A stretch of 22,676 nucleotides of DNA from Reticulitermes lucifugus (taxonomy: Eukaryota; Arthropoda; Insecta; Blattodea; Rhinotermitidae): assembly GCA_026260175.1 (NCBI GenBank), contig JAKCWW010001191.1, forward strand, positions 1-22,676. The letters are read 5' to 3'. The notes beneath the pieces were generated by a model that saw only the letters and a program-made list of their open reading frames with translations, was not told the origin of the DNA and ran no database searches. Positions 1-9,211 of the stretch are shown here, one piece after another; the stretch's first letter is position 1; the number at the start of each line of letters is the position of its first letter. A program made the translations under genes and the position numbers.

Positions 1-880
1 ATCATATGCCCATAATACCACGATTCTACATGCCAGCACTTCCACAATCAACTGTCTACAATAGTTTTACAATTATATAACTTTTAACAAAGATTTTTAA
101 CAAGATTTTAACTTATAATATATAAGTTTTAATGTGCCGTTAGACTATTTAAAATCATGTGATTGAAGTGACAGTAGCTTTCAGTAAAAAAAACCCTGAC
201 GATGATCCTAGGATCGAAACACGTGTAGGGGTATAATTTTAACAATTTTAACAATTATAATAAAGCTACAATAAAAGTGGTTTTAGTGTGCATCAGTTGG
301 TCCGAAACTTAATTTAATTTCCAAGCTATATTACCATGCAACATTCTAGGGTCATTGATAAGTGGCACTAGTGCAGCTCCCGTCTGACATGTTAGTGTAA
401 TCGCCATGTTGTTTTACTAACTGTAGGAAATTAAAAGATACGGCGTTAGGGTTGCATCCATTGTCTTGAGCTTTGTACCAGATTTTATAGAAATGCAACA
501 AATTGTTCAGAAGTTAACACGTACAGACGCACAGGGGTGGACAACATGGTGATCTCGTATACCTATTTTCTGCCTTTTGTGGAGGAAATGCAGGCTAATA
601 AAGCAACCTCTATTTATAACTGCCTTCAGGAATTCCCTAATTCGTAAGACAGAGAAGTAGGCCATAATCTGCACATCATGGCTGTACTGACTTTATTTAA
701 GTAACATGTAAAATAAGTACTTTATATTAGTATATTGCTTGTATTAGATTGCACGAGGCCGAATTAACCTTGTGGCAGAAATCTGTCATTTAATGATATT
801 ATACTCTGCTGGATTGTGAATGTTTTTCGTACCCTTTAGAAAGTACTGTACACGTGTATATGTAAGTTTGTTACATGACA
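1..880. other. AT-rich DNA without a recognisable gene
   Basis: No open frame of useful length and no recognised repeat. Poly-A/T-rich tracts dominate, and there is a short palindrome of the ACTTATA..TATAAGT type near 111-127. It is best read as intergenic or intronic sequence. Confidence 0.5.
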
Positions 881-970
881 CTCTTTTGCTTGCAGGTAAG
901 AGCAAGAATTGGCAGCAAGATACTTCTTCCTGTGGCCCACGATGTCTCCTCAACATTTCGGCATGAGTAG
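881..970 (+). other. Splice-acceptor-like junction followed by a 24-codon open stretch
   Basis: A pyrimidine-rich tract ends in TTGCAG at 890-895 and is followed directly by GTAAGA at 896-901, so a 3' splice site abuts a 5' splice site. That is the layout of a zero-length recursive splice site in long insect introns. The alternative is a small terminal exon: from 896 the phase-0 frame reads 24 codons, beginning VRARIGSKILLPV, and stops at TAG 968-970. This stretch is clearly richer in G+C than its flanks. A second frame is also open for about 22 codons, so coding is not proven. The peptide is not recognised, and no clear donor site follows that would make an internal exon. If either reading holds, a host transcript runs on the + strand here. 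Confidence 0.3.
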
Positions 971-1042
971 GTCACCGATATTATAATTTAATTTTAATAT
1001 GTTCAGAAGTTCTAAACATTATATATATTATATATGTATATA

Positions 1043-1141
1043 ACGGAGCATCACTGATTTGTATTTGGACTTTTTGTAAACGTTGTGTTTGTAAACTAGT
1101 GACGATGGAAAAAGTCCAAGTACACATCAGTAATGCTTCAT
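1043..1141. mobile_element. Foldback (MITE-like) inverted-repeat element, about 99 bp
   Basis: The arms at 1043-1075 and 1109-1141 are reverse complements with about five mismatches over 33 bp; both contain a near-identical AAAAAGTCCAA / TTGGACTTTTT core and ATCAGT / ACTGAT. The spacer holds a short direct repeat, TGTAAAC. The element is flanked on both sides by TA-rich runs (about 1021-1042 and 1141-1154), as expected for insertion into TA. There is no coding capacity. It could be the remnant of a Tc1/mariner-type non-autonomous element, but no terminal motif identifies the superfamily. Confidence 0.55.
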
Positions 1142-1154
1142 ATATATATATATA

Positions 1155-2149
1155 ATGTAGTATGAAGTTGTCCTCTAAATTTTAAAGGAATTATACTGGA
1201 ACGAATCCATTTCAGCACAAATATCAGACTGCAATACATGTGTTTAAATTCTGAACGTCAAATGGGAGTATAAATATTTAATACACGACTCCGATACTTG
1301 GTTTGACTTGCAACTAATTAAAGCGTCTTATTGGTTTAAATCACATACTTTTTAAGTGAAAGGAAACTTAATTATTGATTTTCAATCAAAATCAATCATC
1401 ATTAACTGTCCATGTGTCAGTTGTAATGAATTAATATTTTAAATATAAATTGCATCTAAATTGGTCTAATCTGTCTGTTGACCAAAGTTTTATTCAATCT
1501 CTATGTTTATATTTCATTTGTTTCGAATCGACAGACACCTATTTAAATATGACAAAGCGTTACTTACAAAAGTTTGGATAGTGTGCATTTCGACGAAGCA
1601 TATGTGTTGTTCTTTTCCCGTTGTTTTCATTGTAGTTGAAAACACAGAAATCTTGGGAAACGTGTTTGTGTGCTTTCAACTGAGAGCAAGACGATGAGAA
1701 GCGTCTCATTTTTGTGTCATCTGATATTCTATAGAATGCAGCGAACAGGCATTAGATGAACTCACAATTCTATAATCCTGTATGCTATACTTAGAACTTA
1801 AGGAGGTTAAGAATCAAAGCTACACACTGAACTTATTGTTCATACTAAGACCTCTGAGATTAACCCGCGTATCACCATATATATTAATACCGTAACTTTT
1901 GTTTGCAACAACATGATCTACTGAACTACCGAAAGGAGCTTTCCATTAAACACAACTATATAGTTATTGTGTAACTATAAGCTACATATTTCCGTCATAC
2001 CGGAACATTATCAGGCTATGTATAGAAGTTGAAATGAAGGTAAAATGTAAACATTACATATGTACTTCTTGTAAGACCTCTCGTACATATATTTTACAAA
2101 TGTTAATTGTATACAAATGCTTTCATTGTAGCTTAAAATATGTAAGTTG
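1155..2149. other. AT-rich DNA, nothing recognised
   Basis: The only open frame of note (1503-1697, 64 codons) has no recognisable motif or coding signature. No RNA gene or repeat family was identified. Confidence 0.45.
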
Positions 2150-2351
2150 TGTTTTTTAAGAGTTTATTGTTCTAAATATTTTAAAATATCAAAAATATGC
2201 TTCCAAAAGTGTTTGAAATAAATTAAAAATTTTAATTATTTTAATCACATATTGGAAACCTTCTTCGTGTTTTTCTGAAGAGCTCCATCTAAAACAGTTT
2301 AAAATATTTTGATATTCTAAAAAATTTGGAAAAAGAAACTCTTTTAAAATC
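2150..2351. mobile_element. MITE-like inverted repeat, about 200 bp
   Basis: The segment starting AAGAGTTT at 2158 is repeated in inverted orientation ending at 2343 (AGAAACTCTT). Over the first 37 positions about 32 match, and the similarity continues outward into the flanking T/A-rich bases. The interior (about 2200-2305) is AT-rich and non-coding. The layout fits a non-autonomous DNA transposon with long terminal inverted repeats. The AT-rich composition makes chance similarity easier, hence moderate confidence. Confidence 0.45.
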
Positions 2352-3045
2352 ATTTATATACAATTACCAGCTGTAAAAAAACTATGTAAGTTCGCTGTCA
2401 CAATTAGTACCTATATAATATTTACATTTCTACCTTCAATTTAAGTTCCTAAATATGGCTTGTTCATGGTTCGGTAGGACGGAACGTGTAGCTTATCTTA
2501 ATACAATAAATATGTAGTTGTGTTAATCGTTTAAACAGTGGATGCCGCCGATTAAGGAAGTCCATTTTAGGCTGTAACGGATTTAATATAGCCGACTGCA
2601 TATTCCGCTGGGAAAGTTGTGTACTGTATTAAAGTGCACAGCTTCCAGTCACGTTCGTTCCTCAAGAGCTGCCTATCCGTCAGCGTCTCTTCACTCCATT
2701 CTAAATGAGCTATATTTCACCTGATGGGAATCCCGGCAGGAAAAATTAAATGACGTAATAGGCATAAAATTTTCCGTCACATAGAAGGTACGGTAGATTG
2801 ATGTGATGCAGAATGTCTAAAGACCTAAATGACTGTGGAGCAGATGAAGGAAAAGAAGTAGTGTAATAAAGAAGAACGGCTGACATACAGCAAGGATAAC
2901 AGAATTTGTAATGGTGAATTATAATTCACAAATCTGGTATCAAGGGGACGTCTCAGGAATGCCACTGGAATGCAGATTGTATTAGTGTGCTGGGGAATTT
3001 TTTGTGTCCAAGATGGAGGAAATAACAGGAGGATAGAGAACATAG
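2352..3045. other. No gene recognised
   Basis: Mixed-composition sequence, slightly richer in GC around 2540-2720. The 84-codon open frame on the - strand (2825-3079) overlaps the start of the LINE remnant on the other strand and shows no recognisable domain. Confidence 0.4.
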
Positions 3046-3335
3046 CGTTATAATGAGATTCATGATTTATTCTCACCAATCATTTTAGTGTTATCAAATC
3101 AAGAAGTATGATATGGACGAGGCATGTACCACGTATGGGGAGAAGAAATACACACATGAATTTTGTGGGGAAAACTTAAGGAAAGAGATCACTTGGAAAA
3201 CTTAAGCCTAGATGGAAGGATAATACTAAATTGGAATTTAGGGAAGTGAGATAGGAGAACATCAGGTGGATTAATCTTGCTAAAGACAGGGACACTGGCA
3301 GGCTGTTGTAAACACGGTAATGAACTTTGGATGTA
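3046..3335 (+). pseudogene. LINE ORF2 C-terminal fragment (IKSRRMRWAGHVARM type), broken
   Basis: From 3093 the frame reads IKSRSMIWTRHVPRMGRRNT, a clear relative of the C-terminal tail of non-LTR retrotransposon reverse-transcriptase ORFs common in arthropods (family form IKSRRMRWAGHVARMG). It continues through a VGK..GKRSLGK stretch, PRWKDNTKLEFREV and WINLAKDRDT. Stops interrupt it after VGKT and after FREVR. Near 3295 the frame shifts by one base, and the new frame reads WQAVVNTVMNFG, matching the usual end of these ORFs. Nucleotide-level similarity extends back to about 3046 through further small indels. The polymerase domain is absent, as in a 5'-truncated insertion. In the intact element this tail belongs to the protein that copies its own RNA at the target site. 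Not functional. The LINE clade cannot be fixed from this piece. Confidence 0.7.
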
Positions 3336-4370
3336 TTTTTCTTAGGTACTCGTAATCTTCATTACGTATTTCAGTAAATATTGCGAGCGACATTGGTAAT
3401 GTGATAGATATTTGTCTTGTGCTAACTTCTTGTCCCCAGCCAGATTTGACGTTTTTACTTAACCGTTTGAAGCACACTGCTAACTATGAAATACCTGCAT
3501 CAACATTCCAAAGAGTTAAAATTTTGCACACACAGTGCATTTATAGATTTCATGCATCGTTCTCAAAATGAGCATCAGTTTAATCCCTTATGTCACTAAC
3601 CAGTTGGTGTTTTAATGGTGAAGCTGCGTATTCTGTGTGGCATAGAGAGACAATGTTTAAGTAGGTATTATTTAGATTAAATTCAGACTTCGAAGGGTTA
3701 AATAATTTAACAATAAATTCATCGTTAGAAATCTTGACATCATGTACACAACAAACATAATATTCCATTTTCTCCTTTTATGTTATTCATCTTAATTTCT
3801 GTTCTCTTAGCAGATTGTCCATGTAAGGTATATGCTCGTGGAAGTGTTAAGAAGAGCAGTAAACGCTGTACAAGACAGCAGATACTTACATATGGATTTT
3901 AACCAACTACAGCAGAAAGAAAGCTTGTTCGGAAAGAATTATAACCAATATAAAAAGTAGGGAAAAATATACGTTAATTTAGAAGACCAGAAATGTACAG
4001 AGTATGTCCCAGGGGAAGAATGGGTGTAAAAAAGTGATAAAATAGTGACAGAGAGAAGAAAAGTAAAAAATTACGCGTACATCTAACGTTCTGCAAATGA
4101 CTGCTATGTGATTGTTCTAGTTATACCCTAGAGGTTCTTGACAGCAAAAGATTAAACCGATGTTACACGAGGGAATTGCACAGAATCTGTTTTTAGGCAG
4201 TGTTCTGAGACAAAAGACAACTTTTCAAATCAGTATATATGCAGGTCTGTACCATTCTCACTGGCAATCTAAAAACTGAATAATGGTATTCACTTCACTT
4301 CGTTTAATGTGTAACGTTCTCTAAACTTAAGTTGTCTCTACGTTTAATAATGAAGCACCACGTCAGGAAG
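3336..4370. other. No gene recognised
   Basis: Two short - strand open frames (3280-3477, 3580-3768) have no recognisable features. The first lies opposite the LINE remnant. No repeats were identified by eye. Confidence 0.4.
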
Positions 4371-4545
4371 ATTGTATAGGTGATGGAGGTATAGCGGTAC
4401 GTGTTCTTAAACTCGGCATTAGATGAAAGTGAGGTGTCAGTGTCGCACCCCGCTCGCTTCATCGCCGGGCAAGTCTCTCCTCCCTAGGAGGTACGAGGCA
4501 GGTAGGCCCCAGAACCGATGGGCACGAGATGAAAAGTATCATCCT
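4371..4545 (-). mobile_element. Partial SINE, same family as 17361-17622
   Basis: The order of sub-motifs follows the better copy at 17361-17622: a TTAAACTCG..ATTA block followed by an AGATGA(A)AG block, CGCACCCCGCTCGC (CACGCCCCGGCCGC there), a CCGGG..AG block, a GGTAGG(C)CC block and a GAGA.GAAAAG block. The orientation is inferred from the copy at 17.4 kb, where the tRNA-like box B reads on the - strand. The tRNA-like head is missing here. The copy is diverged and both ends are approximate. Confidence 0.5.
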
Positions 4546-4737
4546 GTGCTGTAAATCGAGTCTCCGTTCTGCCCTCGTAGAGCGCGTAGTATATTCACTA
4601 ACTGCCTGAGCTATTCCTGCTTATACAAAGATGTAACAAACAGTATTCGCAATATTTGCCGTTGACGTTGAGGCGTTGAATTACTAGATTTGTTTCGTCG
4701 TTTAGGTACATAAACTACTGTGCCTTTTATTCTACGG

Positions 4738-5028
4738 TTAAAATATTTTATTTTGGAGCAGGGATAGTTGCGTTTTTAAATTGACTGGGCTACCGGCTTG
4801 ACAATCCGACTTCATTTTCCGGGAGGGACACAAAGTTTGTTTTTTTCTGCACGACACACAAACCAGCTCTACGTTCCACCGTCTCTTTTCTGCAGTGGGT
4901 ACAAGGGAGGGTGTTTCCTTGGGGATAAAGCTTTCGGTGCCTATAGCTGAACAATCACCTCCACCTAGTGCCAAATTTTGAGATTCCGTCCAGCTATGCC
5001 TCCACTTCTCCATATACCTTCGTGGCAT
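4738..5028 (-). repeat. 96-codon open frame resembling a diverged dispersed repeat
   Basis: The longest - strand frame here (96 codons) contains WRHSWTESQNLALGGG near its start, a FIPKETPSLVPT stretch in the middle, and LVCVSCRKKQTLCPSRKMK later. The spacing and several residues resemble an accidental translation often seen in arthropod assemblies from a widespread dispersed repeat (family pattern LALDGGEW..FTP..). I infer a decayed copy of that repeat, not a host protein. The pair of cysteines in CVSC does not form a complete zinc-binding motif. A small unrecognised gene cannot be excluded. Confidence 0.3.
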
Positions 5029-5039
5029 TGTGCTAAATT

Positions 5040-6241
5040 ATGTTTAGAAACTGCGATATTTGTGTTACTTATTGAGAACAAATTTTTGGTAGACGTCTTC
5101 GTAATTAGCAGAGAAATTAGAATTTATGACGTAAGACATACAGTACAAATCAATGCTTTATAGATTATCAAAAACGTCATTAATTGCACTGCACCTGTGT
5201 AAGTGTACGAGTGTATGTCGTGATGATGGCCCAGGGGGACAGAAATATAAAGAGGGGCGCTGTTGACATCCATACTGTGTACTTAGATGGGTTTTATTCG
5301 TAACTTCCCTTCTTACGTTTACAGACTCTGTTGTTCTACTGAGGGTATTTCTTTGATAGTTGTCCCTCGGATGTCAGCTGATTTTGTTCTTAGCTAATTA
5401 TTATTACACAGTCCTACCTCAGCATTAAGTAGGTTGCTGCAGCTGTAGTAAATATCGATATATCGATTATTGTGAGCATGTTCAAGTGGCCGAGCCAGCA
5501 ATTTTTCCAGATGACGTGTACGTGACGTCACTACCTTGTTGAAGTGTCTGAAGTGCCTCCGGTTTGTGGCCAATATTTAGAATAGCCCTTGTCACGTGAA
5601 GAGGAACCGGGAACGTTCGTTCGGTGTAGTGACTGGTCTACGGCTGGACGACGTAGGAATCATACTTCGATTTTCAGCGGGGCAATAGAATTTTGTCTTT
5701 ACTAGGGCTCAGACCGTCTCTGGGCCTACCAATTCTGCTTTTCAAGGGTATCGCGGTCTATTTGACTAGGGGCAAAGCGGCCGGCGGGTGAAGCTGATCA
5801 ACTACCTCCATCTTGTGCCGAGGTTAAGAACACATGGCGCCTTACTTCCGCTCCTCATTATGTCTTCTTGAGGTGTGCGTAGTTTAATACAAGGACGAGT
5901 TTAATTTACCTATTCCATCTTGACACAGAGAGAGTGCGTATAAACTGTCCCACATCATCCGTCATACATAATCTGATATCAGTGCCAGTTGTGTATGTCT
6001 GCGTGTGTCTCTATCTGTCTGTCTGTCTGTGTTCTCGAGAGTAGCGTGGGTATGAATTAAGAGGAAATCGAAAAGGGCAGTCTATAATTGAAACTGACGC
6101 AAGTTCACGGCAAAATGCCCTTTCGTAACAGATTATTTTAAGTAAAATTTTATATAAAACGTACGATGACGAAGTGTAAAAATTATGTGGACTTATTTTA
6201 AAGTTTTCCCTTCCCTGCACTTTTTAGATCAACGTATTCAC
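5040..6241. other. Non-coding stretch with a GC-richer block and CRE / E-box palindromes
   Basis: 5500-5870 is richer in G+C than its surroundings. It contains the palindrome GTGACGTCAC at 5522-5531 (consensus cAMP-response element TGACGTCA) and TCACGTGA at 5592-5599 (E-box CACGTG). A stretch near 5805-5835 (CTACCTCCATCTTGTGCCGAGG) reminds me of dispersed repeats in related insects, which I cannot confirm. A short TCTG microsatellite lies at about 6013-6029. No gene is recognised. Confidence 0.35.
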
Positions 6242-6429
6242 TTTATTATACCACCAAATGTACATTATTAGTTAAATATGACTGTTAAACACTTAGCTCC
6301 GACATGTTTCGGTGCAAGCTTACCATCTTCAGGGAGCGCGATATGCCAGGTTTAAAACCAATTGCCAGTGATAAGCTATTATTTACACTCATATGTAACT
6401 AATAATGTGCATTTGGCTGATATAATAAA
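6242..6429 (-). mobile_element. Inverted-repeat element enclosing a hammerhead core
   Basis: The left arm at about 6242-6287 and the right arm at about 6385-6429 are reverse complements with roughly four mismatches and a one-base gap. Both carry ACATTATTAGTTA / TAACTAATAATGT and CAAATG / CATTTG. Weaker similarity continues inward to the edge of the ribozyme. The hammerhead-like motif lies between the arms on the - strand. No coding sequence is present. The likeliest origin is terminal-repeat material of a Penelope-like element or a non-autonomous derivative. Confidence 0.55.
6296..6337 (-). ncRNA. Hammerhead ribozyme-like motif 1 (GUC cleavage triplet)
   Basis: Read on the - strand: stem I GCUCC (6337-6333), core CUGAAGA (6332-6326), a U, stem II 6324-6311 (GGU..ACC with weak inner pairing), GAA at 6310-6308, self-complementary stem III ACAUGU at 6307-6302, C17 at 6301, then stem I' GGAGC (6300-6296). 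All invariant hammerhead core positions fit CUGANGA / GAAA / UH. Stem III is only three pairs with no loop, a feature known from Penelope-like elements, where the ribozyme may act as a dimer. Stem II is damaged, so activity may be reduced. Confidence 0.6.
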
Positions 6430-6434
6430 TTGAA

Positions 6435-7045
6435 TATGTGCCCTTAGTTAAACTTCCGAAAGAAAATGCCCTTGAAATCGGCTATGGTGAAAAGTATCTG
6501 AATTTACAAACTTCTGATCTGTACGTGTTGTCTTAAACAAACAATTGTTGCTCTCGTGAAAGTAGTAGCACATTGGAAAGTAGTAATTTATGAGGTAGGA
6601 ATTTTGCACTCCGAAACAAAGCGGTGATCAGATAAAACTCCTGAGGTGCCAAGTTTTAACACACACAGCCACAGTGTCTTCAGGGTCGCGCCACTTAATT
6701 ACTGCGTCAATATATTCCGCACATTCACAAGTCGAAGTTTTGAAACTGAGTGTTTAAAGTGTTTAAATAACTTACGGGTTTCTCATTTTGAACTGAAGAA
6801 TCCACCCTGGCGTGCAGTTCAAGTGCTTTTATTTACTAAAATACCGTCAATTCGTTCGCCAAGTATATGCATTTCACCACACGTTTAGGTGTGTAAATAT
6901 GTTAATATCCTAAGGTTATAACATAGCCTCTTCTTCTGGTTTATAAGTAATAGTCCAGTGTCTCCCAAACACATTCTGTACAATTTATTGACTCGTTCTG
7001 TGAAACCTAGATCCTTTGTACATTTCATAATATACAGAGCTATAC
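6435..7045. other. No gene recognised
   Basis: An 80-codon open frame on + (6646-6888) has no recognised motif, and its codon use shows nothing distinctive. No repeats were identified by eye. Confidence 0.4.
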
Positions 7046-7349
7046 ATCATAAAGAGCCGTGCCATGGCTCAGGCGGTTAGTCGCCGGCCTCTCACCGCAA
7101 TGGCCCGGGTTCGATCCCGGGTCAGTCCTTGTGGGATTTGTGGTGGACAAAGTGGCACTGGGACAGGTGTTTCCTCGAGTACTGCTGTTTTCCCCTGTCA
7201 ATTTCTTTCCACCGGTGCTGCATTACTTGGAAAAACGAAAAAATTAATCTCCTTTATCACAGGGTTGCACAATAAGCCTCAAGGCTGCGGTGCGTCTGTA
7301 GCATCTGCTGCGGGGCCCTTCACCACAAAAAAAATATGTCTATCATAAA
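7046..7349 (+). mobile_element. tRNA-derived SINE, near full length (copy 1 of the CGICGGQSGTG family)
   Basis: The pol III box A, TGGCTCAGGCG (7065-7075), and box B, GGTTCGATCCC (7108-7118), both match consensus with a tRNA-like spacing of about 32 bp. A tRNA-unrelated body follows, ending in an A-run at 7327-7334. ATCATAAA occurs at 7046-7053 and again at 7342-7349, a possible imperfect target-site duplication. Two overlapping accidental open frames (7064-7348 and 7059-7247) are artefacts of the SINE; the first translates as MAQAVSRRPLTA..CGICGGQSGTGTG. The copy depends on LINE machinery for movement. Box integrity means it could still be transcribed by RNA polymerase III. Confidence 0.85.
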
Positions 7350-7403
7350 TATTTTGTGTTTTTAAGCACAAAGGTCCTTGCGAGTTTTTAGGTTTTCGCA
7401 GCT

Positions 7404-7552
7404 CTGTGGTGGATGTCTCCGTTGTTTGGGGATATGACGCCACGTCACGGGTAAGCGGTTCCAGACGTTTGGAGAAAATCTAGTGGTCTCGAAACGTCGG
7501 GAACCGATACCCCATGACGCGACTTCATATCCCAGAAGAACAGAAGCCACAA
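7404..7552. repeat. Imperfect palindrome, about 150 bp
   Basis: The arm at 7424-7462 matches the reverse complement of 7500-7538 at about 29 of 39 positions, including GGGATATGA and CGGTTCC. The pairing continues inward with AGACGTTT (7463-7470) against AAACGTC (7492-7498). It continues outward, with a small gap, through a GTGG / CCAC block to about 7404 and 7552. The loop is about 20 nt. It lies just 3' of the SINE. It does not match the hammerhead elements and carries no gene. Probably a foldback element or an old tail-to-tail duplication. Confidence 0.55.
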
Positions 7553-7817
7553 ATGTCCTCGTTACTCGATCTTCTCCCTCAGTTTGTATGTACGTTGTTT
7601 GTAAAACGCTAAGTGATGAACTGTGAGCGACCTCTAGCCCTTTGAAGCCCCAAATTTATCTGAATAATGTGTAAAAAATTCAGTTCGTGGCTGTCATAAC
7701 AGATATTACAAAGGTGGTTTGTGTTTTAAATGATCCATAACCGTGCATTGAGCAATTAGACACGATATCAGAACCATCAAATGCATATAAGTGTATGAAA
7801 GTATATTATACACACTG
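7553..7817. other. No gene recognised
   Basis: Unremarkable sequence between the palindrome and the second hammerhead-like motif. A few bases (GTGCATTG near 7743) recur near the hairpin at 7908-7978, too short to be meaningful. Confidence 0.35.
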
Positions 7818-7870
7818 TACACCTCCTACATGTTTTCGGCCACTCATGTGGCCATCTTCAGGGAGGTGCA
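7818..7870 (-). ncRNA. Hammerhead ribozyme-like motif 2
   Basis: On the - strand: stem I GCACCUCC (7869-7862), core CUGAAGA (7861-7855), U, stem II GGCCAC-AUGA-GUGGCC (7853-7838; six perfect pairs with a four-base loop), GAA (7837-7835), AACAUGU (7834-7828), A17 (7827), then stem I' GGAGGUG (7826-7820). Compared with the other copies there is one extra A after GAAA, which unsettles the very short stem III. Stem I (seven pairs plus a wobble) and stem II are the best preserved of the set. It sits about 40 bp before an AT-rich hairpin. Confidence 0.55.
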
Positions 7871-7907
7871 TTACAAAGGACAGATACATCGAAATATTGC
7901 AGAAGTT

Positions 7908-7978
7908 TTTGAACCAATGCACATATATAAAATATAATATATCTATATCTATATTTTATATCTATGCATTGGTTCAAA
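7908..7978. repeat. AT-rich hairpin with 14-bp perfect arms
   Basis: TTTGAACCAATGCA (7908-7921) is the exact reverse complement of TGCATTGGTTCAAA (7965-7978). The interior is a run of A/T imperfectly complementary to itself (TATAAAATATA against TATATTTTATA). It follows hammerhead-like motif 2 directly and may be part of the same element. Confidence 0.6.
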
Positions 7979-9203
7979 TACGAAGTCATACGTTTGCCTA
8001 CAAAATAGTGTATGGACAACTTACATATTTTTAATGCTACAGCATGTCTTACATTTTGTAACCACTGTGATCTGAAGGGTCACAGAGAACTGAAATCAGA
8101 TCTCTTATGTTGCAGACATCAGGTATCACCTGTAGTTCTTTGTAAATGTTTTCATGGTTTTTTAAATGTATATTATGGTTACCAACGTGAATTGTTATAT
8201 TCCTCTGCAAATACGAATGATGCCTGACGTAACTGATGTACCGAAACATCTACATTTCGCACCGAATTTGTAATTTTCAGGAACTTGTCATTCCTATTTC
8301 AGCTTTAGTTTTATTAATCCAGTTACAGACAGGCTTTGTTATACTAGCAGATGAAAGTGTGTGCGGTAACCCGCAGCGGTTTCCGTATGAATACTGCAGT
8401 TTCTGCAAGCGACTGTTCATGTCCATTCAGATCTTACTAGTGAACCGCATTCGGCTACCAGTTGCAAGCTAATTGTTTCTTACCCGACAGGTGTCAATTG
8501 CAGGTAACGCATGCTTATATACTCTGTTGATATTATTGTTACCGCAAAGTCTGTTGTAGCATAAAGCTTTTAAACACGTGTTACATGGGCACACTCGCTC
8601 TGATTTTTGGCCATTTCATAGTATTTTCTGACAGAATCTGTTCATTACTTTCGTCATTCCTGCCAATCACATACCGGAATAGACCACGATAATTCTAAAA
8701 TCTTAACCTTTCGTCACGCATGTTATTCCTTCATCCAACCCTTTAGAGTTTGGTGGTTATCATATGTACCACTAGATTTTAATTACAAGACTCTGCGTTC
8801 TGCCCACATAATATATATGCTTTGCAGGGATCTAAGAACAACAACAACAACGCGCGATTATTTCCCTGTGCAGCCTTATTAACCATTCGGTTTTTATAAT
8901 CGAGGCCGAGTACGTTTACTGCGCCACACGAACTGAATATTTAAGCATAATTGAAGTCGATCTTCGACTCTGCTTAGTACAGTTAGGAAATTACCGTTAT
9001 GTGATTTAATATTTGTTTTATTCGAAGTACATGATATAAGGCAGTGGAGTTTGGTTACCACTCCTGTTTTATTTTCGGGCTGTTTCATATTTGATTGTCT
9101 GTTGCAAGGTCAGTTATCCTCACTGGGTCTTTTCACGGTTGTTCTTAGTTTCTAAAAACCACTAATGCAATAATGCCTTAAAGTAGACTACTGCCATTGT
9201 CTT
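7979..9203. other. No gene confirmed; 78-codon open frame at 8236-8472
   Basis: The + frame at 8236-8472 includes a stretch ELVIPISALVLLIQLQTGFV followed by NPQRFPYEYCSFC. It starts near a splice-acceptor-like TTTTCAG (about 8275-8281) and has a hydrophobic segment, but it is not recognised and no donor or promoter supports it. The other short frames overlap each other on both strands. The rest is featureless to the eye. Confidence 0.3.
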
Positions 9204-9211
9204 CCATTCAC

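Noticed and set aside
4738..5028. Zinc-finger-like small protein (CVSC..) on -
   Set aside because: Only one CxxC pair, no start context or splice evidence, and the peptide resembles a known accidental repeat translation.
5217..5252. GTGATGATGGCCCAGG..GAAA, resembling a hammerhead on +
   Set aside because: The first core base is G instead of C, and no stem I or short stem III can be drawn.
8223..8255. CTGATGTACCGAAACATCTACA, resembling a hammerhead on +
   Set aside because: The element has no room for stem II between CUGAUG and CGAAAC, and the alternative upstream CUGACGU breaks an invariant core base. Possibly a wreck of the same family, but not supportable alone.
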